Shown here: in pieces, positions 34,165-45,717 of the stretch
Layout: the number at the start of each line of letters is the position of its first letter
How positions within the stretch are numbered: the first letter of the stretch is position 1
From: Adiantum capillus-veneris
Taxonomy: Eukaryota; Streptophyta; Polypodiopsida; Polypodiales; Pteridaceae
NCBI GenBank assembly: GCA_014529385.2
Contig: CM043969.1
Span: 11,740,648 to 11,804,647, forward strand
Length of the DNA stretch: 64,000 nt
Reading direction: 5' to 3'
Translations under genes and position numbers: made by a program
The notes under the pieces: model-generated
The model's database searches: none
What the model was told of the DNA's origin: nothing
What the model saw: the letters and a program-made list of their open reading frames with translations, nothing else

Positions 34165-35395
34165 CCATTCAAGGACTAGAATCGTTGTCTATAAGATTAG
34201 ACGGCGATAGAAAAATGCAGCCAATTTCGTAGAAAATACACACTCCTCTCAAAGAAATTATGCACTACTCTAAGAGTAGATCCAGGAGTGATTCCCTTGG
34301 CGAATGAAGCACATAGATTGCATGTTTCCAGAGTATTGAGGAGACATGCTTAGTGTCAAGGTGGTCGAATGCTCGGAACACTGAGATATTGGTCAAAGAG
34401 CGATAGATGGAGTACGTTTCAGAGGGTGTTGATAGAGTCTACGTCGGCCTATACAGAGAGCCGCCCTGGGCAAGTGGGTTTGGATCCCGTATACCCCTAG
34501 CATGAGTGGCACACAACAATGATCTAGTTGTGTTTGAGTCACCTTGACTATAAGATTAGATGGCAACAAAAAACAACGCAACGAATTTCATAAAAAATGT
34601 GCATGCCTGTCATAGTAGAGCAAGGAGTGGTTTTCTTGGCGAATGAAACAAATGGAGTACATCTTTCTAGAGTGTTGAGGAGGTATATTTAGTGTCAAGG
34701 TGTTTGGATTCTCAAAACACCTAGATGTTGTTCAAAGAGGGATAGATGTAGTGCATTTCAAAGGGAGTTGAATGGGGCTGCGTCAGCCTATATGGAGAGT
34801 CGGTCTTGGTAAGTGGGTTTGGATCTCGTAAATGCACGGCATGAGCATCACACACCAATGATTTGGCTACATTTGGGTTAACATGGCTACAAGATTTGAC
34901 ATGTTACAGTTTCAGAGAAATTACGCACTCCTCTCAGAGTAGAGCAAGGAGTGATTCCCTTGGCGAATGAAGCACATGGATTGCATGTTTCCAGAGTATT
35001 GGTGAGGAGACATGCTTACTGTCAAGGTGGTTGACCGCTTGAAACATTGAGATGTTGGTCAAAGAGCAACATATGGAGTGCATTTCAGAGGGAGTTCAAT
35101 GAGGATGCGTCAGCCTATACAGAGAGCAACACCCTTGGAAAGTGGGTTTGGATCCCGTATACCCATCGACATGGCTACGATGTTTGACATGTTACCATTT
35201 GAGAGAAATTACGCACTCCTCTCAAAGTCGAGCCAGGAGTGATTCCCCTGGTGAACAAAGCACATGGATTGCAGGTTTCCAAAGTATTGAGGAGTCATGT
35301 TTACTTTCAAGGTGGTAAGACGATTGAAACACTAAGATGTTGGTCAAAGAGCAACAGATGGAGTGTGTTTCAGAGCGAGTAGAGAGAGGCTACGT
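34165..35395. repeat. Satellite array, right block
   Basis: Units of the same satellite with landmarks near 34269, 34619, 34950 and 35240 (spacing about 350, 331 and 290 bp). The AAGTGGGTTTGGATC landmark falls near 34468, 34808 and 35138. Confidence 0.85.
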
Positions 35396-36003
35396 TGGAT
35401 GGATAACAATAAAAAAATCTCTCTCTAAAAATCTCGCTTCAATCATTCGAATCACTTCATGGGTGAGCTTTTTCCTAAAAATATGGCATCCATGGAATAT
35501 TTGAAAAAACCTCACTCCGAAGCTTGCTCAAAAATCTCACTTGATATCTATCCCCGCAAGGCTACATGCTTCAATGAAAGAGGTTTGGGTTTTGAATAAA
35601 AATTATGCTTCTATGAGATTTGAAGTTTCATGCCTGAAAGTTTAGTGTTATTTAATTTCTCTTTTTAAGTAAAATTGGATGTGAATTGGTGATTCTTTCA
35701 TCACAAGAACTAGTCTACAAAAACAAGCAATTTCCAAGCACAGTAGGGAGAGGGTTTGTGACTATCTTCTCACTAACGTTCTTAGTTTTTCAGTCATCTT
35801 TAGAAATAAAGCTGGTGATTATCCATAAACTCTTTTTGTTAAAGTGTTTGTGACTCTCTTCACGAACTCCCACAGCCAGAGGTTTTGCACCTTCCCAGCT
35901 AGACTGCACATATCCCGACATTTCTAGTGAACCCGATGCAAAACAGCTAGGGTGGGGGTTCAAAAACTTTTTTTAAAAGGTTTAAATACAAATAATTAAA
36001 TCT
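35396..36003. other. Unassigned sequence before the gag remnant
   Basis: No gene. It could hold the decayed LTR and leader of the gag remnant that starts at 36004, but no LTR pair was found. Confidence 0.3.
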
Positions 36004-37650
36004 ATGGATTAGCTAGAGCAACAAGGCATGCGTTTTGATCAAGGCACAATCCAAACGTTTCAAGCATTCGCTATGTTTATGCAACAACAACAAGCTGCAA
36101 AAAGAAGGGAGGTGTCAACAACCAAATCCCTTCAAGCTATTGTGAACAAAATGGACTGATTTGAAGGGAAAGATGGCACAAAGTTTCTTGATGGTTATGT
36201 AAAGGAGATGGAGCTACAACAGAGGTGGACATGATTTGTAGTTTTGAGCTTGTTGTGGTCCCCGAGATTAAAGACCATGTAAGGGGAATCAAAGAGGAGC
36301 ATGGAGGATATTGGGAGCAATTCAAATTATCTGTAAAGGAGGAATAATTCATGGAGAACTGTGAGAGGGTTACAAAAAGGACCTTCTTGGAATGGGTTGC
36401 AAAGCCAAAAGAAGGAGTTTCCATCACCGAGCTCTTGAGAGAGTTTGAGCGGCACTATGCTCAGCTGTCGGGAATAGAGCAAGCTACTTTGGATAGTGGA
36501 AAAAATGAAATGTTCCTTCAAGTTGCAGGTCCTAAGATCCAAGAAAGTTAGAGCTACTTCTTGAAGACAAGAATGAGGACGTAGTCTCATTGCTTGCTAA
36601 GAGGAAACATTGTAGGGACAAGATGGTGGTGAAAGGTACTACCTCTACTCCTAGCATGTCAAAGATTCCACCAAATCCCACTGTTGTGAGTCCAAAGGTG
36701 ATAATTCAATGCTTGATGAGCTTGTTAAGGGCATGCAAGAAATGAAGTTAAAGGTGACAAGGCTTGAAGAGAAAGGACAACATGCAGGAAAAAAATCCCA
36801 AAGCAAAGAAGGATTTGTGCACATATGCATATGGTGTGATAGCACAGACCATGGCAGAAGGGATTTTGATAGTTTCAGTGATGCCTTGAAAAGAGATCTT
36901 CTGTTTTTTAAGGATAACATGATCCATATGCTACTGCAGGAGACAGGTATGCTATTAGGAACTAACTTTGGAAAAGGGGGTATACAGAATTCTATAGTGG
37001 AGGCTGCTACCTCTATGGGGAAAAGATAGAGATAATTCCAAAGAAATCATTAAAGTCTACTCAAGATGCTTTTGAGGAGGTTGATAGCTTGTGGCCGTAT
37101 GCAATAGCGTCATCCAAAAAGGGGAAGGTAACTGAACAAGTATTACATGAAGCTGGTGATTGCATACGCCATACAGCAGGTTGGGATGACCCTGTGGACT
37201 CTTTATGAGTGCATGCCTATCTTGAAAAATTCTATAACAATGAAGCAATTGTGGAAGAGAAGCATAAATGTGAGAATGGAGATGTAGGTCCTTCTACTTC
37301 AAAGAAGGTTACAAGAGCCGAATGAAGAAATGATCTAAGACCTTCTTATGAGGCTCCACCGCAAGTGCCTCCTCCTCCTCAGATTCCTATGGAGGAAGCA
37401 TCTACAAGGAAGAAGAAAGAGCGAGGAAAAGCCAAAGAAAAAGGCCCTACATACAAACTACAATCTGACATTGAAGCTGTCACAAACTCAAAGCAGGTAT
37501 TGGGTGGAGGAAAGGATTTTGAACAATAAAGCTGATTTTACCTTGGTTGAAGTTCTTGGCATAGCTAAATGTGAGTTTCATGAAGAAATTATAGATATCA
37601 TAAAAAGAAAGAAGAAAACTCTCGTTGATTTTTTACTGGCATACTAGAGG
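36004..37650 (+). pseudogene. Decayed Ty3/gypsy-type gag remnant
   Basis: Starts M-D-x-L-E-Q-Q-G-M-R-F with a stop at codon 3. Readable pieces across frames: F-E-G-K-D-G-T-K-F-L near 36160; E-R-V-T-K-R-T-F-L-E-W and E-L-L-R-E-F-E (36360-36455); a knuckle-like C-I-W-C-D-S-T-D-H near 36825 in which the last Cys is now Phe; and Y-K-L-Q-S-D-I-E plus V-E-x-L-G-I-A-K (37450-37580). I recall this set from plant gypsy-type gag polyproteins. Many stops and shifts; no protease or RT follows. Confidence 0.6.
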
Positions 37651-39000
37651 GCACATCTCTCAATGAAGTTAAATGGTTGTTTCTCTACATTTCTTTTTGT
37701 TAGATGGTTAAAGGTGAGATGATAGTTAGTTGTCCAATAGGTATTCTAGTTGGCTTGCATATGCTACAACATGGCAAGCTACGAATAAAAAGCCCTACCC
37801 ATAAGGGCGAAAGAAAGTGTCACACACAAATCCTGTAGGGAATTTTCTCACGCCCTTGTGGACGGGGCTTTCTAGGCCTAAATTGTCATGTTCTAGCAAA
37901 TGAAAGCCACTTGCCAAATGGATGTTTTCATGCCAATCACAAGACAATTATTGATATACAAAATTAACATTCAAATAGTTAATACAGATCACTAAAGATG
38001 AATTTTTTACAAATTTCATCAAGTGACATGGTCACTGAACATGATCACAATAGTAACCTGAAGTTGCAATAGATCATGGATAAGAAGAAGTTGAGATGAT
38101 TTTCTTATAAAAAGGTTGAACAAACTAGGCTTAACTATCTTTTGATAGGATATGTTTTGTGATCTCTCTACGAAGTTCTTCAACATTGGCTAGGATGGAT
38201 ATAAGTACAGAGGTAGCTATGACTTGGGTAGGGTGGATGTAAGTGCAGAGGAATCTATGGTTTGGGCACTGTCAACCCCCAAGGTTTGACTAAGTGTTAT
38301 GCGTGTCATGACCTTGCCGTGAAAACCAATGCCAAAAGAGATAATTGCAAGGAATTTTTTAACCAAAATAATTACATGGGATGTTTGAGGGATGGTGGCT
38401 AAGAATAGGAGTTTTCTAGTGGCCTTAAGCACCCACAAAACAAAATGGCCATTGGGAGAGGAATACTTGTATTTGATGCACACATCCTACATTGATAGTT
38501 TGGGATGTGGTGTGCAAGGGCTACTGCTCCCTCCCGTTCCGGCTAGCCCACAGGTCCATGTCCAAAACATCCTGCAAAAATGAAATTATTTAAATGCAAA
38601 GAAGAAAGGTAGAATTCTCAATGTACAAGATGCTTATAATTTCCTCTTGTTGCTTATCCTCATCATCCATAGTTGTTGTGGCTTCAAGGTTGAGAGAGGA
38701 ATTGTTCTCATCAAGTTTACGGGGGTTGTGCTTTTGAATCTTGAGGTTGCAAAAATGCATTCAACAATAGACAAACTTTGTCTTCTTGACGCTGAAATTG
38801 GTTCCGTACTCAGACAATATATTAAGAGTAGCATGCCCTGCGCTATGGAATGTTAAGTCGTTATTGGCAATAATTTCACTCGGTCCGTTCGGTATACTAT
38901 AGCTGCTATATGGAGTTTCTACCTTGACCGCAGCTGCACAAAAGACCTTTGAGAAGATGTGAATAGATTTTCACACTCTGCCCTAGAATAGCATACCAAA
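37651..39000. other. Unassigned region with one long inverted repeat
   Basis: No gene recognised. Contains the inverted repeat listed at 37788-37871. Confidence 0.35.
37788..37871. repeat. Imperfect inverted repeat (hairpin or MITE-like)
   Basis: Arms 37788-37809 (AAAGCCCTACCCATAAGGGCG) without its last base and 37851-37871 pair over about 17 of 21 positions, with a 41-base loop. GGGCG/CGCCC meet at the loop side. Confidence 0.7.
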
Positions 39001-40250
39001 CTAATGTCTGCCATCTGCAGCCATCTGAACTTGATCCGAGAGCTGCTGCATACATGGAACTGAGTCGTGGTTATTGGCAAGAAGGGAGCTCCGAAGCAGT
39101 AACTATTGTGCGTTCAAACCCACACCACCTGCATTCCCTGCTTCGGATGCAGCTGTTGAAGAGCAACACTGCAGTATATTGTTGTTGCTAATCTCAACTG
39201 CTCTCGCATTGGCTGCCGCCTGCACGTGGTTTAGCAAGAGAAGCTCTTTACAAGCCGCAATAGTGGCCATATTGTCTGTAAAGTTTCTGCTATCCCACCC
39301 AGTTGTTGAATGGTCAACAGTTTGAACTGCTGTTGGATACTAATAGGTGCTGACATATTGGTATTCCTGTCTCCAAAAATTCCAATACTCCGCAGTCCTT
39401 GTTCTTTGGCTTCTCCAACATCAAATCTCATTATGTGGATTAAAAAGAATTAGCTTCCGCTTCTACTCTTGACTATTCTTTTGATCCTGGTTGGCATCGT
39501 AGGTATCTGCACTAGAAAAAACCTCTGTCATGGGTTGATCGCACGAAATATCTGATCTTTGAGAGTGCTCATCATGTCAGCGAGCATCCAAAGTAACCTC
39601 CAGCTTGATCTGTGAAATATTATAACCGGGCTTTGAAAGGTCTCCGGTACTCCTTTAATCCGGATGTTCTACCCGGCTTGCTGTGCATGCTGCATGGACA
39701 AACTGTGCGGAAAACAATTGGTGTGAATCTTGAGAATTAGGCATGGGGACCTGCTGCATATCATTTCCATGAACATTGAAGAATGGCCGAGGGCACAGGG
39801 TTGTTGCATCTGCATGAGCTATACTTGCAGCAGCATAATGCTGGCCATAACTAGTTGCGCCAACAGAAACGAGCTAAGTAACGCGTAGTTGAAGCTGACA
39901 TACTGTTCAGGTGGCCCTGGGTCTTGTTGCACACAAAGCTGCTATGATCGCTATGCGGGGAAGGTGCAGGTACGCTTATAATTAGGTATTGAGGCTTCAC
40001 TGCAAAAGAAGGCCGACTCAATATGCCGATGGGGCAAACAGTGACATTGCCAACCCTTGTACTGCTTGAATGAATAGGAAGGAGCTTGGCCTACAGACTG
40101 GCCATCCCCAACCTTGGCACTGTGTAGACGTGATCAGAAGAAGACGCACGAAGCTTAGGTGATCCAGAGTTTCACAACAAGAGGTCGCACAGGTTAGGTG
40201 GGTGCTCGCTAAGATTCCAAGAGCCCACACAACACACGATATATAGCATT
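39001..40250 (-). pseudogene. Possible decayed host gene fragment, family unknown
   Basis: Minus-strand reading across several frames gives stretches with ordinary protein composition rich in Q, S, H and A, for example Q-Q-V-P-M-P-N-S-Q-D-S-H-Q near 39730-39780 and D-A-N-Q-D-Q-K-N-S-Q-E near 39480. This resembles low-complexity parts of plant transcription regulators but no domain is identifiable. Stops are frequent. It could equally be noncoding sequence with chance composition. Confidence 0.25.
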
Positions 40251-43200
40251 GCCTACTTGGATCCATCTCCGAACTGTTGCGCCTCTGTGAACCTCTGTCT
40301 TCAAATTGCTGCCTTTCTGGAACTTCTCTCGAACTGCTGCCTCTGCTTGCCAACTTGTGATGCGATGCTGCTTTTATATTCACGACAACGTTTTTTATTA
40401 ATAGCTTTTCACGACCTTGTTTTTTTCTTTAATTTGACCCTGCCACGTGATCGATTCTACGACCAGATAGAGAAAAAAGTTCCTTTGGCTCACCAAGTAA
40501 AGAGGGAGAGGGCTTGGTTGAGTGTATGTGTCTGTGTAGTTTTTTGTAGTGCCATAGGTTAGAGAGAGAGAATAGAGGATAGTTAGAGAAAGAGCGAGAT
40601 TAGCATAGTGTGTGTGAGAGAGAAAGAGAGTGAAATACCGATTTTCGAATGAACAAAGAAGAAAAGACCAAGACGAACAAGATTCTAAATTTGGTGAAAA
40701 ATGACAAAGGCAGAAAAAGTGTCCAAGAGAAATTGAAGAGAACAGTGGTTAGTCGAGTTCATTTAATGAAATAAACATTAAAAATTAGTTCTTTTTTAAA
40801 ACTTACAGACTTAAAAACATCAAAATCTTTAAAAAATATTAGATAGAAACATTAAAAACTTATAAACAATATTATTTTCATGCACTAGTTTCATAATTGA
40901 GAATAAATTTGATCGTTTGAAGATGTATCTACATTAAAAGAATATTTGGCAATGAAATGTTTCATATTGTTGCATGATTAGCGGCATTTGGGGAAAGGAA
41001 ATTAGATTATTGATAGTTTTTGACAATTTCAATGGAAATTTACATTTTACGAGATTATTTTGGTGTTTTTGATTGAAAAAGTTTGCAAATCTATTGAGTG
41101 ATTCTAGTTGCGATGTTCATTAATCTGAAATCAAATGAATGATTGCTTTGTTCTATGAGTCTAGAATGTGCAAGTTTTGAAGTGTAGTTTTGAAGTCTAG
41201 TGGTTAAGTAAATGTCTGAATGATTGTGTGTTGATAAATCTTTGTTAAAAACTCCATTAAAAATGTATATGAGAACTCATGAATTTTAACCATAAATAGC
41301 ATATCTAGAGACACATACATGAAGAATAGTGCATATTAGAGAGTTGGACTACATGATTAGGAGGGAAGGTATTTTTTGGACTACAAAATATAGGAGAATA
41401 AGCAAATTACAAACGTTAATTATAAATTTGCTAAAATGGGCTTGAGAGTAGTAAGTAAGTAGCGGATTAGTGTACTTTTAGGTTAGTTAAGGGGGCCGTT
41501 AGGTTAATTGAACGTAGTTCGAAAGACTTGGAAGGCAATGTTCAAGAAGGCATCAATCACTATAGCAGTACCTAATAACGTACACTTTGGGACATATAAA
41601 TCCTTTAGCCTCTAATTTAGTCAAAGTCCTACAGATTTCTGAGTAGGTTTCAGGTCCAAGACAAAATGATGAGGACTACATCTCTCTCTGCCTAATGTCA
41701 AGGCTTCTTCTTGGTTATGTTGCAACAATAGAATTCCATAATCAAAGGGGGTGTCAAAGAAGTTACAGGGTTTTAGGGAATCCAAGAAAGCAAGGTTGTT
41801 ATGTAGTTTGGTGTTTGCACACTCTTAGGCAAGAGACCATCTCGCAAGCATATAGGTGGAAGAAGAGACAAACAACATAGACTTGGCCCCTCACAAGCTA
41901 TTGCAAATAGGAGGCCCTGTCACATAGCAGGCCATCATCAAGGATGTCATTCCTCTTGGGTACTTTGTCACAATATGCCCAAGGTCAATCTTTTGGTTCG
42001 GGATCTTGGATTCATAGGTGGACTGACCAATCCTCGACCACCTCTTCAAAAGTGAGTCAAGAGATATTATTGTATGGGTGGAATCTATTGTAGGACAATG
42101 GGAGGTAAATTGTTTCCATCACAAAGCCAGAGCATGCACCACCAGAGAGGAAGCTCACTGTTAGTGCTAACACTACTAACCAATATGCATCTAGGTACAG
42201 ATCTGGTTTACCAGGTCATTAGCTGCCATGTTATAAATGGAGGCGATGCTAGACCTTGTTGTCTTATCTAGGTTATCCTTAATGCACATTATGCACGTAT
42301 AGTTTTTTCTAATGGATGGTGCATAGTGCTTGCTTAGGTGGGTGCATTAGCACAATCCCTTTTTCGCTTTTGCTCTTCATACTTTTGAAACCCTGGTAAC
42401 GTGGGTGTTCTAATGGACTCATTAGACTCCATTGCTTCTATAAATTCATGTCTTTCTTGTTGCCTCTAGATTATGTTTGATTTGGTTTAATTACATCCAA
42501 TTTACTTGTCCTATGAAGCAGCTACTATATTGATAAGTTTCTAAATGGTGATTGGCCCACAAACCCCCTTTTGTGAAGGCGAATGTTGAGATGATTATGG
42601 TGGATGAGAAGGAACAAAAATAGTGTGCCAAATGAAGCCCCCAACAAAGCTGGCAAGATAATAAGAACTCTACATGGGGCACGTGTCATGGCATCATACG
42701 AAAACATACAAGCACTCTTCCATGTATACTACAATAAGTTACTTCTCCGCCATGCATTCTGCAATATGCTAGTGCTAACTGCTCACTTACATGCTCTTGT
42801 TGCCCCTCTCACTCAAGTAGGTAGAACATTTCACAGTCAAACAAGAAACAACAATTCATAATCAACAATACATTGCCTACCTATCACATGTCATTGCAGT
42901 TCTAGTTCAAATAGAATCTGTAAACAATCAGCTTTGCTGCATTAGATCCACCATGCATTCTGCAATAGGTTATCTCATTCTCTTTCCCTCTTCCTTCTAG
43001 ACTTGTTAAATCGCTATTTTTTTTGTTTTCAAGGGTATGTTATAGTTTAATTATGTTTGGTGCAAACATACTTGACCTTCTTTGGGACTTTACTTTTTAA
43101 TCTTCTTATTGAAAATTTGATCACGAGCAGCTTATAGAGTACTTGGCATGGTATGAAAATGCCTTACATATGCATTGTACAATGTGCAATGCAAGGTTTG

Positions 43201-43488
43201 ATAGTGTATTTAAATACTTGTGCTAACTACAAGAGATGCTAAAATTTAGGGTCAAATTATGCTTTGATTGACACTTATAAAACACACGTACAACATACTA
43301 CCCTACCGAGTGTAAATGCATAAGATTCTCGTTTGTTAAAATCTAGCAAGTCATATTGTGTCCTTGTTTGAGGCCATTCAAATTTCACCTACTTCTCCTT
43401 ATTAGTGCCATGCCCCTTGGACACCCCACTACCATTTCTATAGTAACATGGCAGGCTTTAATCATCTCTAAAACGGTTGTTTCACTGA
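40251..43488. other. Unassigned AT-rich region
   Basis: No convincing gene. Purine-rich stretch near 40555-40640. Short repeated phrase CATGCATTCTGCAATA near 42752 and 42952. Confidence 0.35.
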
Positions 43489-43840
43489 CACTACAAGAGG
43501 TTATGTGCACTTGTGACGCTTTTAGCGATGGAAATACATTGGGTTTTTATACTCCCCGGTATTGCTAAGACCGTCGCTAACAGCGTCGCTACGGGAACGT
43601 CTCTATATAGTGACGCGTATAGCAACGCATATAGCGACACTTGCACTACTTTTGTAGCGACGCTTATAGCAACGTTGCAGAACCTTATATAGAGACGCTG
43701 ATAGCGACGCCCGAGAGTAAAAAATTTTGGGTGGCAGGGCATTGAAAATATAGAGACGTTGATAGTGACACCTGAGAGTAAAAAATTTTCGGTGGCATGA
43801 ATGCCCTGCCACCCATCAACCATATTGAATGTTTCCATAA
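43489..43840. repeat. CACTA terminus and subterminal repeats
   Basis: After CACTACAAGAGG come many copies of AGCGAC/GTCGCT in both orientations to about 43710. Two direct copies of about 55 bp (from 43687 and 43750) share GAGAGTAAAAAATTTT. A 15-bp perfect inverted repeat GGGTGGCAGGGCATT pairs 43729-43743 with 43800-43814. In CACTA elements such subterminal repeats bind TNPA. Confidence 0.8.
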
Positions 43841-44227
43841 TAGAGTAAACCTAAATGAATCTAAGATAAGTCCAGATTCACCTTTGAAAGAAAGTGCAAG
43901 GTATAGACCCAAAGTAGTCACCCACAAGACAATATAACCATTAACTCCATCATGCATAGTATTGTTTGCAGAATAAAGATACAAAACTGACAAAAGTAAT
44001 TGGACGAAAGTAAATTGACAAAAGTAAATCAATGACAACTATACACATCATAGGCAAAATCACTTGATTGTTAAGCTTTGCAAATATAATAGTTACAACA
44101 CAATTGTCATTATTGAGAAATACATGGTTTTTTAATAGTTACAAAAAGACGTATACATGTTATCTCATTATACATGCTATAATAAAAGAAAACTAATGCT
44201 ATCTGGCTACGGCTAGACTGACGTCGT

Positions 44228-44272
44228 CTAGTCAGACATCTCATCGCGTCTAAGCGACGTATCTATCGGATT
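44228..44272 (-). pseudogene. CACTA TNPA-like protein, last exon
   Basis: Acceptor CTGCAG is followed by 15 codons reading N-P-I-D-T-S-L-R-R-D-E-M-S-D and a TAG stop. Phase 0, matching the donor of the exon at 44391. The intron between them (44273-44390) is 118 bp and begins GTTAGT on the minus strand. Confidence 0.65.
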
Positions 44273-44390
44273 CTGCAGAAAAAAATAATAAGACTTTGTG
44301 TAAGTATAAACATATAATTACAAAACAATCTATTTTCTTAGCTTATCATTAAAATACAACAAATGTAAAAGAGTAAAATGAAATACTAAC

Positions 44391-44492
44391 CATGCCACGG
44401 CGACAACTCAGAATGTCCATCAGGGCATTTAAGCCCTTTATGCCTGCATGCTCGCGCTCGTACGGTGTGGGGTCATGTCCGGTCATTGACCA
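44391..44492 (-). pseudogene. CACTA TNPA-like protein, internal exon
   Basis: Exactly 34 codons, W-S-M-T-G-H-D-P-T-P-Y-E-R through S-C-R-R-G-M, open and phase 0. Bounded by acceptor TTGAACAG and donor GTTAGT. The preceding exon lies at 53293, across the gypsy insertion, and its donor is also GTTAGT. Confidence 0.7.
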
Positions 44493-44549
44493 CTGTTCAA
44501 AACATACAAAGAATCCATTATGTTAGAATTTAAAAGTACAAATAGACGT

Positions 44550-45689
44550 TGTGAGCGGGATGAAAACACACACAGCGCCTCTATAACGACCCGACACACA
44601 CTCTTGGGAAGATACACACACACACTATGGGGCACCACTCGGCTTACACAACACACCTGGCCGAGACAGGGAACACACCTCTAGAGTGAAAGGAGAGAGA
44701 CTATCCACTTGCCCACTCCACACAAACACACACACACACACACACACCCAAAAAACTCATCTCAAAAGAGGAGAATTTCTGATGTTTAGATACAAATGAG
44801 CTTGGGCCAACACCAATGGGGCAAATAGCTCACACAATATGGGTAAAATAAGCCAGATACAATCACAAACTAGAGCAGAAACTTCTCTCATAGGAGAAAC
44901 TTACATAGAAAAACAACAGGAAAAGAGTGAGGAATTTGGCAAAATGGGCAATGCCATCGCGTCCGGAACGGCCCAAAACCCCAGTCTACAATGTCAAAGT
45001 GCTCAAATTTGACCTCGGATGAGCAATTTACGGCCAAAACAAGCTCCAAAATGAGCAAAAACACACCTGCGGCTGTTCCTCCTCTCTTCTCCACGTTTTT
45101 TCTGGTATTCTCTCTGTTTTTTCAGTTCCCACACTTAGCTTTATTACTTGGGCACCCTTGGCCTTTTAGATGACCTCAAACGGACCCCGAACAGGCCAAA
45201 AACTGACCTCGCAGTGCATAGTTGTCACCTTTTTGCATCATCCGCACACCTGGCACTCAGCTTTTCAATAATGTGTCTCGCAATCACATGAAGTGGCCCC
45301 AAAAAGTGGTCCTAATGATGACCTTTCTGCATAACTCTCACAAGAAAACACCCACGTTGTGTCCGTCCTCATCCGCGTGCAAATATTGACCCCGTTCGCC
45401 CTCCTGACGCCACTAGATGCCATCTGATGCACCTACTTACCTCATGTCGTCGGCCCGTGGATAGCTTCCTTGAGAAGTTTTACGCGCTATAAACTCCTCA
45501 TTATTGTCGAAAAAACATATTGGTACTGGTGATAGTGAAAATCGATGCACTATGTACATGTTGTCCTACCTGTACACATGTGGGCCCCACGTAACCACCT
45601 GGCTCTGGAAAATGGGCAATTCTTTATTTGATGCACCATGCATGTGTATGTACATATGCGCAATCCCTTGCTCCAAAAAACTCCTGACA
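44550..45689 (-). repeat. 3' LTR of the gypsy element
   Basis: 1140 bp, contains an (AC)n run near 44727. A near-identical partner is at 52112, so the insertion is relatively young. Confidence 0.95.
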
Positions 45690-45693
45690 TAAT

Positions 45694-45707
45694 TTTCCCA
45701 TCCCCTA
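45694..45707 (-). other. Polypurine tract of the gypsy element
   Basis: On the minus strand AGGGGATGGGAAAA precedes the 3' LTR by four bases; the plus-strand primer. Confidence 0.8.
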
Positions 45708-45717
45708 GCCTGCTAGA

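Noticed and set aside
43600-43680. Telomere-like or rRNA-like repeat in the GTCGCT-rich stretch
   Set aside because: The units are CACTA subterminal repeats adjoining a CACTACAAGA terminus.
44990-45173. Frame present in both gypsy LTRs (also 52553-52735)
   Set aside because: LTR sequence, conserved only because the LTRs are recent copies.
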